A stretch of DNA of 64,000 bases, taken from positions 1 through 64,000 of the forward strand of contig NZ_JAOQKJ010000004.1 of assembly GCF_025567405.1 (NCBI RefSeq). The letters are read 5' to 3'. The notes below the pieces were generated by a model that was given only the letters and a program-made list of their open reading frames with translations, had not been told where the DNA came from and searched no databases. This stretch comes from Suilimivivens aceti (GTDB lineage: Bacteria; Bacillota; Clostridia; Lachnospirales; Lachnospiraceae). This document shows positions 1-8,544 of the stretch, one piece after another. How positions within the stretch are numbered: the stretch's first letter is position 1; the number at the start of each line of letters is the position of its first letter. The position numbers and the translations under genes are program-made.

Positions 1-213
1 GTTTAAGGCGGTGCTGTCCCTGTGGAAGCCGATGGGCTTTATGATGTCCTTGCGGTCGGTCAGGATGTTGTATGCGATAGCCCCGGAAAGCAGCGGGTCA
101 CGCTGGAATACGGTCAGGCAGTTCCGTATGCTCTGACGGACACCGCCTTTCTCGGTGGTTTCCAGCCCCGCCTTGATTTCCTCAATGCTCTGGGGCGGTT
201 GCATGGCGTTCAT
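1..213 (-). CDS. VapE-family (virulence-associated E) protein, N-terminal part only
   Basis: The reading frame starts with ATG at 213 and stays open to the window edge, so only the first 71 codons are visible. It begins MNAMQPPQSIEEIK and continues with a segment like the start of VapE-type proteins of Firmicutes mobile elements, which are superfamily 3 helicase-like ATPases thought to act in element replication. It overlaps the 3' end of the CHC2 gene by 32 bases, so the two are probably translationally coupled. No catalytic motif is in the visible part; the family call rests on the N-terminus and on the usual CHC2-VapE pairing. Confidence 0.7.
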   Translation of the reverse strand, partial: MNAMQPPQSIEEIKAGLETTEKGGVRQSIRNCLTVFQRDPLLSGAIAYNILTDRKDIIKPIGFHRDSTALN

Positions 214-832
214 GGTGTTTTTTAGTTCTTGCTGCGTCTGCGGCTGCAAGCTCTGCCATTCGCTGTTCAAGCTGTATCACATCCTTTCCGTAGTCCGTAA
301 TCAAAGCCGCTTTTTCCTCTGTCTCCCCAAAGAGCAGCACATCCAGCAGATATTCCACATGGGCTTGCTTCTGTAAGGCTTCCACAAACCGGGGATGAAA
401 GACTTCCTCCGGGGAATGCGGGGCGTAGTCCTTTCTCCATGCCCGGAGCAGATGGAGATAATCAGCAAGAATACGGAAGCAGCGGCTCTTTGCTTCCTGA
501 AACTGTTCCTCCGGGGATTTCTGCCGAGGCTTGGGCTTTTTTGCCTTTCCCGGCGGCTTCCAGTCCTCATAGGAAAGCCCGAAGTCATTTGCCAGTTGTA
601 TGGCGGCTTCTTTCTTTCCCAGCCCATACAGGGCGGCGGCAAAATCAATCACATCCCCATCCGCACCGCAGCCGAAGCAGTGGTAACGCCGATCCAGCTT
701 CATGCTTGGGGTTTTATCGTGATGGAACGGGCAGCAAGCCATCCCGTTCCGACCTACATGGATTCCATAATGCTCCGCAGCCTGTCTTGTTGTGACGGAC
801 TGCTTCACAGCTTCAAATACATTCAAATACAT
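182..832 (-). CDS. CHC2 zinc-finger (primase-type) protein of a mobile element
   Basis: This 216-residue protein has a DnaG-type CHC2 zinc finger near its N-terminus: C34-P-F-H37, then C52-F-G-C55 followed by a D-G-D-V-I-D-F segment. The rest is charged and lacks a TOPRIM core, so it is a primase zinc-finger protein rather than a full primase. It lies between the relaxase and the VapE gene and probably helps replicate the element. AAGGAGGG lies about ten bases before the chosen ATG. The start region is a short tandem repeat of TTTGAATGTA, so the exact start could shift by a few codons. Confidence 0.8.
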   Translation of the reverse strand: MYLNVFEAVKQSVTTRQAAEHYGIHVGRNGMACCPFHHDKTPSMKLDRRYHCFGCGADGDVIDFAAALYGLGKKEAAIQLANDFGLSYEDWKPPGKAKKPKPRQKSPEEQFQEAKSRCFRILADYLHLLRAWRKDYAPHSPEEVFHPRFVEALQKQAHVEYLLDVLLFGETEEKAALITDYGKDVIQLEQRMAELAAADAARTKKHHERHATAPEH

Positions 833-857
833 TCAAATCTATCCCTCCTTGAAAATA

Positions 858-899
858 AGAAAAGCACCTGACATTCTCTGCTTGAAAATGGCAAGTGCC
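858..899 (-). terminator. Rho-independent terminator downstream of the relaxase gene
   Basis: Read on the minus strand, GCACTTGCCATT pairs with AATGTCAGGTGC across a short loop and is followed by TTTTCTTATTTTC. It begins a few bases after the relaxase stop codon and separates the relaxase from the CHC2 gene. Confidence 0.65.
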
Positions 900-901
900 T
901 G

Positions 902-2522
902 TTAAAGTTCCATATCCTGTTGTCTGTGTTTCGTCTGCGTCGGGGCGGTTCTTTGTGCTTTTTTCTCGTCTGCCTTATCCTGCAAGACTTCTTTGATAGG
1001 CTGTTTCTTGGGCGGCTCTTTGCTTTCTTCTGTGCCGGGGGTGGCTTTCCGTACCCAGTAGCGAATGTCCCGCAGCTTCTTCAAATCCTCCTGTACCTCG
1101 GTCAGCGGTGTTTTCAGGGCTGCAATTTCTTTCAGAAGCGTTTCCTGCTCCTCTTGCAGCTCCTTTTGGGTACTGTCCTTATCGTCCGGGTGCTTGGCAA
1201 GGTAGGCGGCGGCTTTCGCATACCGGGCAACCTCCGGGTGTTCCTGTTTGAATTTCTCCTTTGTTTTCTTAAAAAATATCTTCTGGTACTTCTCATAGAC
1301 AGGCTTACATTCCTTGCAGTCTGTCCAGCTGGCAAGAATCCCGTCAATCACTTTGCTGCGGGCTTCCTTTGGCTTCATCTGATTGCGGTAATCTGCGGCT
1401 GATTTCCCGGAAGATTCCAGAAAGGCTTCTAAGTCCTCCACAGTGGAAAGCCCCTTTTGCCGGAGATAGGACAGGGCTTCGCTGACTGCCTTTAAGTCCT
1501 GTGAAGTCCCCCGGTTCTGTCCAGCCCTCGTCCAGTCCTTCCGTTCTTCCTTTCGTATCTCCATGTACTTCATCAGCAGATTGGGAAGAAGTGTCGCTTC
1601 CTCCGCCGCCTTTTGTGCAAGCAGTTCTTTCCGTTTTTCGCCCAGCTCGGTAATCCAGCCTTTGAGGTTATGGATAAGCTGCCGGATGGACTGCATTAAG
1701 CTGTTGGCAGCTCTGATTTCCCTGTTCAGATTGCCGATATTCGTCTGGATACCTCGCTTTTCCATCTGCCGGACAGCAACTCCCTCATGGACAGTAGGGA
1801 TAATATCAAGCCCCTGTCTGGCATAGGAACGCAAGTCCACACGCTCCGGGCGGTCATTGGCTTCCAGATAGCGGTTCTGGATGCCCTCCCATTCATGCCG
1901 CCAGATTTCACAATACTTCTGGTCGTTCCNNNNNNNNNNNNNNNNNNNNNNNNNNNNNNNNNNNNNNNNNNNNNNNNNNNNNNNNNNNNNNNNNNNNNNN
2001 NNNNNNNNNNNNNNNNNNNNNNNNNNNNNNNNNNNNNNNNNNNNNNNNNNNNNNNNNNNNNNNNNNNNNNNNNNNNNNNNNNNNNNNNNNNNNNNNNNNN
2101 NNNNNNNNNNNNNNNNNNNNNNNNNNNNNNNNNNNNNNNNNNNNNNNNNNNNNNNNNNNNNNNNNNNNNNNNNNNNNNNNNNNNNNNNNNNNNNNNNNNN
2201 NNNNNNNNNNNNNNNNNNNNNNNNNNNNNNNNNNNNNNNNNNNNNNNNNNNNNNNNNNCCACCGCCTTGCAAGCTGGGAGTTCCATTGCTTTTCCACCGC
2301 TTCGGCGGCGTTCCATAAGGTATTGCGGTCTGCATACTCTGGTGGGGCATTTTCCGGAAGCAGGATTTCATTGTGGACGATACCACGCTTTTCCGGGTAG
2401 TGCTTCACTTCCTGGTCGTATTCACAGAACAGCTTTTCGCCGCTCTGGTAGGCAGCGGCGGCAACCGCAGACTGCTGTTGGCTTCGCTGCACAATAGAAA
2501 TTTCGTTGTGTGGACAGGGCAT
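902..2522 (-). CDS. mobA: MobA/MobL-family relaxase, interrupted by an assembly gap
   Basis: The N-terminus (MPCPHNEISIVQR, then a stretch rich in Q, S and A leading to AAYQSGEKL) is typical of MobA/MobL relaxases, which nick oriT and lead the strand during mobilization. The C-terminal 300 or so residues are charged and coiled-coil-like. A 329-base N run removes the middle, including the histidine motif, and the two sides are in different frames, so the gap length is not reliable. AAAGGAGG lies just before the ATG at 2522. A matching oriT-like site lies about 1 kb upstream. The expected length is about 540 residues if the gap size is roughly right. Confidence 0.8.
1930..2258. other. Assembly gap (329 N)
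   Basis: An unbroken run of N inside the relaxase gene. The coding frame differs on the two sides, so the true missing length is not a multiple of three offset from 329, or the flanks are misjoined. Confidence 0.99.
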
Positions 2523-2582
2523 TTCGTGTCCCTCCTTTCCTTGATTTATGGATGGGTGGCGTTTTGCCACCTCATTTTAGGC

Positions 2583-2622
2583 AGAAAAAAAGCAGGAGAC
2601 CTTTTTCAGATTTCCTGCTTGG
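2583..2622 (-). terminator. Rho-independent terminator between the lipoprotein and relaxase genes
   Basis: On the minus strand AAGCAGGA pairs with TCCTGCTT and is followed by a run of T (TTTTTTCTGC). It should end transcripts coming from the lipoprotein gene before the relaxase. Confidence 0.6.
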
Positions 2623-2713
2623 TGTGCCGCTGTGTTGGCGGCTGATATTTAGTTGCAAAAGTTCGGGGCAAGTTGACCCGATGTGTGTGGAATAGCAAAC
2701 TGGGATTTAGAAG

Positions 2714-3205
2714 TTACTTTTTGACTTCCTTTGTGATTTCAGTTGTCTCTAATTGTACCTGATAAGTGTTTTCTTCTCCGCTCAAATTGGTTGTTTTCAA
2801 TTCAAACCACAAATTATCAGTCAACTTATCAGCGTCACTATCTCTGAGAATGTCACCAGAAATTTTTCCAATATTTCCAGAAACATCTATTGTCCCACCT
2901 GTCTGATCATCAACACCATTAGAAAGCAAAGTTTCTTTTTCACTTCCATTGATATAAATGGTAGTTGAGTATGTGGTAATATCAGCAAAATCGTCTGACA
3001 TCACTTTCAAATCGCCACCATAGCAAATTTCATCTTTGCCATCTAAAATAATTACACCATTCGACACAGAAATATATTCATTTTCTCCGCTAAATGAATA
3101 TACTTTTAAGGACTGTTCTTCATTGCTTTCGGAGGAAGTGTTGCACCCTGCAAGCAGAACCGTACAAGCAAGCAACGATAGCATAACTGCCATTATCTTT
3201 TTCAT
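2714..3205 (-). CDS. Small secreted lipoprotein, function unknown
   Basis: The 163-residue product starts with MKKIMAVMLSLL and carries a lipobox (L-L-A-G-C, Cys at about residue 21) followed by a serine-rich linker, so it should be lipidated and anchored outside the membrane. The mature part is rich in D, G, T and S with predicted beta character and no motif I recognise. It sits between the relaxase and the oriT-like site and has its own downstream terminator, so it looks like a cargo gene rather than part of the transfer machinery. Confidence 0.75.
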   Translation of the reverse strand: MKKIMAVMLSLLACTVLLAGCNTSSESNEEQSLKVYSFSGENEYISVSNGVIILDGKDEICYGGDLKVMSDDFADITTYSTTIYINGSEKETLLSNGVDDQTGGTIDVSGNIGKISGDILRDSDADKLTDNLWFELKTTNLSGEENTYQVQLETTEITKEVKK

Positions 3206-3462
3206 AATATCACCATCCCATCAAATTCATATTTGTTGTCATCTTCATTATACTTCACTGCCTATCGAAAAGATAGCATATTTTATGAAACTTGTCGGCT
3301 GGGAACAGCCTGCAAGGCAAGGTGTCCCCAGATGGCAAATCTACAAAAGGGTAGCTGGCGGCAGCCAGCGCAGGGGAAGCGTAGCGTCCCCTGTATGATT
3401 TGGAGCAGACCATGACTGCGGAAAATCACAGCCCTCCGGCGAGGAGCCTTCGGAGAACGCAA

Positions 3463-3500
3463 TGCACCAACCTCTGGGTGGTGTATAATTGCGCCCTTAG
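3463..3500. other. oriT: Candidate origin of transfer (IncQ-like oriT)
   Basis: An imperfect inverted repeat (CACCAACC, TCT, GGGTGGTG; 3465-3483) is followed at once by ATAATTGCGCCCT. That layout matches the RSF1010/IncQ-type nic region, in which an inverted repeat precedes TAA-N-TGCGCCCT. The MobA/MobL relaxase, which is the class acting on such sites, lies about 1 kb away. The upstream 3300-3460 stretch holds several more small inverted repeats. The exact nick position is not claimed. Confidence 0.6.
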
Positions 3501-3504
3501 TAAA

Positions 3505-3801
3505 CTAAGGGGTTTCCGCCTTCTCCCGTTCCAGCAGTTTTTTCAATAGTTCCTGCGTGTCCTGCCTGTGAAAAATGAGTTTCAACAACAGCATGACATC
3601 ATCATCTGTCAGGCGTTCCGGCTCTTGCAGAAAACTTTCCAGCATACCGCCACGGGTACAGAGCCGGTGCGTCCGTTCCTTTCGGGTAAGCTGCTTTAAC
3701 TGGTGCTGCAATGCCTTTTCATCATTGATGGCTTTCCGCAGTTTCTTTTCGCTTTTCTCCAACTCCCGGTTGAGCTTTTCCAGCTTTGAGGTATCAGGCA
3801 A
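3505..3801 (-). CDS. DUF3847-type small coiled-coil protein
   Basis: The 98-residue product is strongly charged, with an N-terminal coiled coil (KLEKLNRELEKSEKKL) and the segment HRLCTRGGMLESFL typical of small DUF3847 proteins found beside relaxases in Firmicutes elements. The role is unknown; an accessory part in replication or mobilization is an inference from position. It overlaps the end of the RepA-like gene by 8 bases, so the two are probably translated together. Confidence 0.7.
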   Translation of the reverse strand: MPDTSKLEKLNRELEKSEKKLRKAINDEKALQHQLKQLTRKERTHRLCTRGGMLESFLQEPERLTDDDVMLLLKLIFHRQDTQELLKKLLEREKAETP

Positions 3802-4135
3802 GGGCAGCGTCCTCCTTTCCCGGTATCAGCACATAAATCCTGTTTGGCTCTCCAACGCCCTGACGCACCCGCATGATAAGTCCGGCGGTTTCCAGTTCAT
3901 TCAGAGAACGCTTGACCGTCATGGGGCTGCGGGACAGGACTGCGGCAATGGCTGTGACAGGGAAGCAGACAAACAGGATTCCGTTCTCGTCCTCCTGCCC
4001 TTTGGATAACATAGCGTCCAGCATCCGGCAGTACATGACCTTTGCGGTGCTGCTGACTGGAAATCCTGTCAACGCTTTGGGAAATGGCATACAGGGTGGC
4101 AAGGGTGTGTCTATCGTCATAAATTCAAAATTCAT
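3794..4135 (-). CDS. Replication initiator protein A-like, winged-helix
   Basis: The 113-residue protein resembles the N-terminal DNA-binding domain of RepA_N-like initiators of Firmicutes elements: a segment with PFPKALTGFPVSSTAKVMY, then a helix-turn-helix (VTAIAAVLSRSPMTVKRSLNE) and a wing (GLIMRV). Such short forms are common in integrative elements and may bind the element's origin or act as a regulator. It is followed by DUF3847 (8-base overlap) and preceded by a 62-codon gene (4-base overlap), forming a small operon. Confidence 0.75.
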   Translation of the reverse strand: MNFEFMTIDTPLPPCMPFPKALTGFPVSSTAKVMYCRMLDAMLSKGQEDENGILFVCFPVTAIAAVLSRSPMTVKRSLNELETAGLIMRVRQGVGEPNRIYVLIPGKEDAALA

Positions 4136-4320
4136 TCGGTGTGTTTCTCCTTTTTCTTTGCTCGTTTGGATAAATAACGGGGGCAGTCAATCACAACCGC
4201 CCGGAAGCTCTGCTTGCACCCATGCTGGCATTTCCGGCATAATTCGTTGTAAGTGACACGCCCCCGGTCATTGAGGTAAAAGGAAAGCTCATGCTTCCTC
4301 TTTTTGCTCATTCTCGGCAT
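4132..4320 (-). CDS. Small cysteine-rich element protein, unknown
   Basis: The 62-residue basic protein contains C-x2-C-x3-C then a further Cys (CRKCQHGCKQ, IDCPRYL), which suggests a small zinc-binding fold. It is the first gene of the RepA-DUF3847 operon, overlaps RepA by 4 bases, and has GGAAGGAAG upstream of its ATG. It is recurrent in this kind of element but I know of no assigned function. Confidence 0.6.
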   Translation of the reverse strand: MPRMSKKRKHELSFYLNDRGRVTYNELCRKCQHGCKQSFRAVVIDCPRYLSKRAKKKEKHTE

Positions 4321-4803
4321 ATTGCGCTTCCTTCCGTTTTCGTGTATGGTTTCGGGGCGATTTTCGGCAAAATTACGGTCATAGAGCCGCTTAAAATCTC
4401 CCGAAGTATCAGCGATAGGGTAGACTGTCCCCTATCAGATTGTCGTGTTTCGGTATCATTTCGGTGTCAGTTCGCCAGTTCTCCCCGGTGTCGTTCCTCC
4501 CCTGAATCTCACAGCGGCGTATCGCTCCCTTTGGTATGCTCGTTTCGGTCAGGGTTCCTCCATATCCCTGCCAAAAGTCATGGCACTACATCGCTGGGGA
4601 AGCATATCCCACACAGGCTGGTCATTCGATTGGAATAATCCATCGATGAACTACCTGTATCATAGAACATTTTTGTGCCCTGTGCCGTATGTCCACAAAG
4701 TAGGAATTAAGGGTAAAAATCAGAAATTTCCACGATTACGGAATTGATATGGTATAATCAATTCAACGGTTATAAATGTCGTCAGAAAGGGGGAACTGCT
4801 TCA
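4321..4803. other. Regulatory or origin-like intergenic region upstream of the RepA-like operon
   Basis: No convincing gene on either strand. It holds a 7-base inverted repeat (GATAGGG 4414-4420 with CCCTATC 4430-4436) and a tandem 11-base repeat, TTTCGGTATCA and TTTCGGTGTCA (4448-4469). A consensus -10 hexamer TATAAT near 4752 precedes the divergent XRE gene. The repeats could be iterons or operators; neither is proven. Confidence 0.45.
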
Positions 4804-5632
4804 ATGAACGGAGCTACTACAATACAGGAACGGCTAAAAGATTTACGATTAAACAAAGGATTAAAACTGGAAGAACTGGCTGAGCAAACGGGTATTTCAA
4901 AATCGGCTCTTGGCAGTTATGAAAAANNNNNNNNNNNNNNNNNNNNNNNNNNNNNNNNNNNNNNNNNNNNNNNNNNNNNNNNNNNNNNNNNNNNNNNNNN
5001 NNNNNNNNNNNNNNNNNNNNNNNNNNNNNNNNNNNNNNNNNNNNNNNNNNNNNNNNNNNNNNNNNNNNNNNNNNNNNNNNNNNNNNNNNNNNNNNNNNNN
5101 NNNNNNNNNNNNNNNNNNNNNNNNNNNNNNNNNNNNNNNNNNNNNNNNNNNNNNNNNNNNNNNNNNNNNNNNNNNNNNNNNNNNNNNNNNNNNNNNNNNN
5201 NNNNNNNNNNNNNNNNNNNNNNNNNNNNNNNNNNNNNNNNNNNNNNNNNNNNNTGAAATCATTGAACGGTATCGCCCCGGCGAAGATGACCCGCATTTGA
5301 AGGTGCTGCAAGCTGCCCATATCAGTGATGATGAATATTTCAGCCACATGGTTCTGGATGACCTCAACCTCATTATCCGGGATATTCGAGAAGCCCACAA
5401 AAAGGACAGCGAGAGTGCACCCCAGACCACCGTTGCCGATGAACTGAAAGAAAATCTGGAAGCGGTTGAAAATTTCAAGGGCAGCCGTGATGAAAAGCTG
5501 GTTGTCCTTTACTGTAAGCAGCTTGGTATCAACTATAAAAATCTGTCAGATGAAGAATTTCGCTGGCTGATTCGGATTCTCAAAAAGTCAAAGAAAATGG
5601 GAACGCCCATCAGCCAGAGGAAAAAACGATAA
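4804..5632 (+). CDS. XRE-family transcriptional regulator, interrupted by an assembly gap
   Basis: The N-terminus (ERLKDLRLNKGLKLEELAEQ, then TGISKSALGSYE) is a Cro/CI-type helix-turn-helix. A 327-base N run follows, and the C-terminal 125 residues (acidic, EIIERYRPGEDDPHL onwards) resume in a different frame, so the true gap length is wrong or a frame error is present. GAAAGGGGGA precedes the ATG. The gene is divergent from the RepA-like operon and is probably the element's main repressor. A hairpin terminator follows the stop. Confidence 0.75.
4927..5253. other. Assembly gap (327 N)
   Basis: A run of N inside the XRE gene. The run is a multiple of three in length, yet the flanking coding frames do not agree, so its size is nominal. 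Confidence 0.99.
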
Positions 5633-5637
5633 AGAAA

Positions 5638-5684
5638 AACCGCTGTTGCATGGTTTGTTGGCTTCCATGTAGCAGCGGTTTGTG
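5638..5684 (+). terminator. Hairpin terminator after the XRE gene
   Basis: ACCGCTG pairs with CAGCGGT and CATGG with CCATG around the loop TTTGTTGGCTT, a few bases past the XRE stop codon. Only a short T-rich tract follows. Confidence 0.5.
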
Positions 5685-5727
5685 CTGTGGTTATTTAGTT
5701 GAAAATCAGAACGACACTGGAAGTTGT

Positions 5728-6384
5728 TTATCCAAAATGAAATGGAATAACCATATCAAGTAAAAATGCAAAAACTATACTAATGGTTCCCATTAGCACA
5801 GAACTTTTCAATGTGTCCCTCCTCAAAACAGTAAGTCCGATAATAAAGACTATCAATTCTAAAACAGAGCGTGCTTTGAAATATCCCCATCCATATACGA
5901 AAGTCATGTTAGACAATACTGCTAAAATCAATACTGATAGCACAAATGCAGGTCTGCTCTTTCCTTTCGCATACCAACAGACAAATGCCAAGAACGGAGA
6001 AATCATGGTAAAGCCAACCCAAATCATAGCGTAGCTTCTTGGGAAAAAGCCTGCGACATAGTTTGAATACAAATAGTAACTTACAACCATGCCAGCAAAA
6101 AACACAAAAACATTAACACTTGCTCTTATTGCAGAATTACTATAAATAGAAATACACAGTGCAATCAATACCCAAATTGCAAAACGCCCAAGGAAATTAT
6201 GAACATCTAATGCTCCATCAATTGCCATAAGCACACTTGGCAGTTCAGCTTGACGAAAATCCAAAAATTTTGAAAAAGTCCCCAAAGCTATTCCAAGTAA
6301 CAATATAGCTATGGTATTTATAATTTTTCTATTACCAGATATAGGATTTTCCGCACTCCTTATATCATTCAAAAACTTCTTCAT
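5728..6384 (-). CDS. Polytopic membrane protein, DUF6518-like
   Basis: The 218-residue product is very hydrophobic, with about six or seven predicted membrane spans and a short charged N-terminus (MKKFLNDIRSAENP). The N-terminal wording and span pattern resemble the DUF6518 group of small integral membrane proteins; no enzymatic motif is visible. I chose the ATG at 6384 because GGGAG lies seven bases upstream of it. It stands alone between the XRE gene and tnpV and looks like cargo. Confidence 0.65.
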   Translation of the reverse strand: MKKFLNDIRSAENPISGNRKIINTIAILLLGIALGTFSKFLDFRQAELPSVLMAIDGALDVHNFLGRFAIWVLIALCISIYSNSAIRASVNVFVFFAGMVVSYYLYSNYVAGFFPRSYAMIWVGFTMISPFLAFVCWYAKGKSRPAFVLSVLILAVLSNMTFVYGWGYFKARSVLELIVFIIGLTVLRRDTLKSSVLMGTISIVFAFLLDMVIPFHFG

Positions 6385-6430
6385 AGGCATCTCCCAAACT
6401 AAAATTTGTCATAATCATTCTATCATACCG

Positions 6431-6808
6431 TTATGAATAAATCATCTCATGCAAAACAATTTCTTCTGCCCGGTTGTGAATGTTATTGCAACGCTGCACC
6501 CATTCCATTTGAGAAGTGCGCTTTAATTCCTCTGTCACGCCCTCGGCAGCTTTCATCTGTTCCATGATAGTGTCTAACCGTTCCTGTGCCTGTTCGTTCA
6601 GGTCTGCAAGATATGTCCATAGCTCTCCGGTCAGTATCAATGTGTTCAATCTGGCTGGGTGGACTTCTCTTAAATATTCCCGGTGCATCCGTCCATACTT
6701 TCCGATGGGGCGGTGTTCTTCCGGCAGCTTCAAGTCTGGGATGTAGTAATCTCCGACAAGGATATAATCAATTCCGTTTTCCGTTATTCTTGGTTTCAAT
6801 TCGCTCAT
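6431..6808 (-). CDS. tnpV: Transposon-encoded protein TnpV
   Basis: The 125-residue product has the layout of TnpV proteins first described in Tn4451-like elements: an N-terminal segment reading IDYILVGDYYIPDLKLP, a central GKYGRMHREYL motif, and an acidic helical C-terminus (EWVQRCNNIHNRAEEI). Its exact job is unknown, but it marks Tn4451- and Tn1549-type elements. The start at 6808 is set by GGAGATT upstream. It is the last recognisable gene of the left element before the integrase-side repeat. Confidence 0.8.
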   Translation of the reverse strand: MSELKPRITENGIDYILVGDYYIPDLKLPEEHRPIGKYGRMHREYLREVHPARLNTLILTGELWTYLADLNEQAQERLDTIMEQMKAAEGVTEELKRTSQMEWVQRCNNIHNRAEEIVLHEMIYS

Positions 6809-6963
6809 ATTTTTAATCTCCTCATTCTGACCCATTTTTTTGCAAGTCTGACTCTCCAGAAATATTGGTAAATCTTTGGTAAATTTGAGATCGAAACACA
6901 AAAAACGCTTAAAATCGAGGGTTATGAGACGATTTGAGACGTTTCATCATGCCCGGTAAATCC

Positions 6964-7205
6964 TGCCGTGGCAAACAAATAATATTTTTATCATGCCTTA
7001 AAAACTCCTTGAAAATACTGATTTTCCTTGATTTTACACCACTTTCTACGATTTGCTGTGATAGATTGTTTTCTTCGTTTTCGTCGCATATCATGGCATA
7101 AATTCGTATATCTTGTCATCCAAATTTAGTAAAAATCTTAGTAAAACAGCTTAATTTTCTCATTTTACTAAAGACTTTTTCCACTTAGGTTATCTTTTAG
7201 TTGTA
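6964..7205. repeat. Element terminus copy A with arm-type integrase sites
   Basis: This stretch starts TGCCGTGGCA and runs to just past the integrase stop region. It is closely repeated at 34392-34640, partly at 44161-44258, and for its first 40 bases at 32810. It contains two direct TTAGTAAAA motifs (7125-7134 and 7137-7146, 12 bases apart) and one inverted copy (7163-7173), as expected for arm-type binding sites of a Tn916-like integrase. The sequence to the left differs at each copy, so I place the element end at about 6964. Confidence 0.7.
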
Positions 7206-7222
7206 TCAATTTTCTTAATCTT

Positions 7223-8437
7223 TTAAGCCATCTTAGCATATTTGCCAAGTTCTTCCTTGGCATCCTCTGCTCCCAGATGCGTATATGTATTCAATGTTAC
7301 CCCAATGTCCGAATGTCCCATAAGATACTGAAGCGTTTTAGGATTCATCCCGCTTTTTGCCATATTGCTGCAGTAGGTATGCCTGCAAACATGCGGCGTG
7401 ATTTTTGGTAACTGCTCTTTATAGATTCGATTATGCTTAGCCAATGCCCACTCAAAATGCTTTTCCCAATGTAAAGCAACTTCCGGCATATCCTTCTTAT
7501 CTAAAAACAGAAATCCCTTATATCCATCAATCACAGGTTCTTTCTTGGGCTTTTTACGATTTTCAACAATACGCTTAAAACATTCATACACTTCCTCAGT
7601 CATAGGAATGATTCTGGTTCCACTTGACGTTTTGGTATCTTCAATAACATACTTCATATCACTGGTTCTTTGAAGCTGATGATTTACACTGATTTGCTTT
7701 TCTTCAAAATCAATATCGGAAAGTGTCAATCCGCAGAACTCTGAAATACGAAGTCCGATTTTAAAGAGGATAAACATACCATCATAGTATCGTTTATAAT
7801 GCTCATCATTCTTAATAAATTCCAAGAACTTTCTTTCTTGTTTTCTGGTTATGGCTTCTCTTGTTACACTATCGTTTACAACTACTGTACATAGTTGAAA
7901 CTCGAACGGATTTTTACGAATCAAATCATCATCTACAGCCATTTGAAAAGCAGGTCTTACCACTCCCCGTACTGAATGAATGGTGCTATATCCCCTACCA
8001 TCTGCCTGAAGCTTAATCAACCATGCTTTTGCATCTGATAGTTTTACCTTATCAATCCTTTTGGCACCAAATTCCTCTTTCTTAATAATGTTGATAACAA
8101 AATTATAATTCGAAGCTGTATTATGGCGAACCCCAGTCTTCTGAGCAATATACTTTTTTACCAACTCAAGAACTGTCAAATTATCACCATAAGGAGTAAT
8201 ACCATCATTTATATCCCTTAATATGACTTTTTCCTTTTCTCTAAGTGACTGGCAAGGTTTTCTTCCTACCGGAAGAGGATCTGTCGATTCCAACTTCCAA
8301 CTGTAAAGAAATTTCTGTTTTCCAAAGCAGTCTGTATAAACAAATGCATATCTTCCATCCGCTCGCTGGCTTTCTCCGTTTCGTAAAATACGTCCTTTTT
8401 TATCACGTCTTTTCTGATTGCGATTTCTTTCACTCAA
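7223..8437 (-). CDS. int: Tn916-type tyrosine integrase
   Basis: A complete tyrosine recombinase of 404 residues: N-terminal arm-binding domain (RRDKKGRILRNGESQR), core-binding domain, and catalytic domain with R230 (GLRISE), H349-x2-R352 (HVCRHTY), H375 (MGHSDI) and nucleophile Y385 (NTYTH). I prefer the TTG at 8437, with AAAGGAG eight bases upstream, over an ATG at 8482, because that ATG overlaps a promoter -10 (TATAAT) and would add residues not found in Tn916 Int. The order int-xis-orf8-orf7 matches Tn916. The C-terminus is duplicated as a remnant at 34643-34748. Confidence 0.92.
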   Translation of the reverse strand: MSERNRNQKRRDKKGRILRNGESQRADGRYAFVYTDCFGKQKFLYSWKLESTDPLPVGRKPCQSLREKEKVILRDINDGITPYGDNLTVLELVKKYIAQKTGVRHNTASNYNFVINIIKKEEFGAKRIDKVKLSDAKAWLIKLQADGRGYSTIHSVRGVVRPAFQMAVDDDLIRKNPFEFQLCTVVVNDSVTREAITRKQERKFLEFIKNDEHYKRYYDGMFILFKIGLRISEFCGLTLSDIDFEEKQISVNHQLQRTSDMKYVIEDTKTSSGTRIIPMTEEVYECFKRIVENRKKPKKEPVIDGYKGFLFLDKKDMPEVALHWEKHFEWALAKHNRIYKEQLPKITPHVCRHTYCSNMAKSGMNPKTLQYLMGHSDIGVTLNTYTHLGAEDAKEELGKYAKMA

Positions 8438-8483
8438 ACGTCTTTGCTCCTTTCTACGAAGAAGCCCTAGCACGACAACCATA

Positions 8484-8525
8484 TTATATCATACCAGGGC
8501 GGCATTTACCACTTTAAAGTGATAA
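8484..8525 (-). promoter_or_regulatory. Integrase promoter and adjacent palindrome
   Basis: On the minus strand the sequence TGATATAATATGG gives a perfect -10 (TATAAT) about 50 bases before the proposed int start. Just upstream is a near-perfect 16-base palindrome (ATCACTTTAAAGTGGT, 8508-8524), a likely binding site for Xis or a repressor. Confidence 0.5.
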
Positions 8526-8544
8526 AGTTTCGTATTTTTCATTT

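Noticed and set aside
4291..4638. 115-codon plus-strand frame opposite the small cysteine-rich gene
   Set aside because: No ribosome binding site; overlaps a better supported minus-strand gene and a repeat-rich region.
6909..7094. 61-codon minus-strand frame next to tnpV
   Set aside because: It lies inside the repeated element terminus, whose other copies do not keep the frame.
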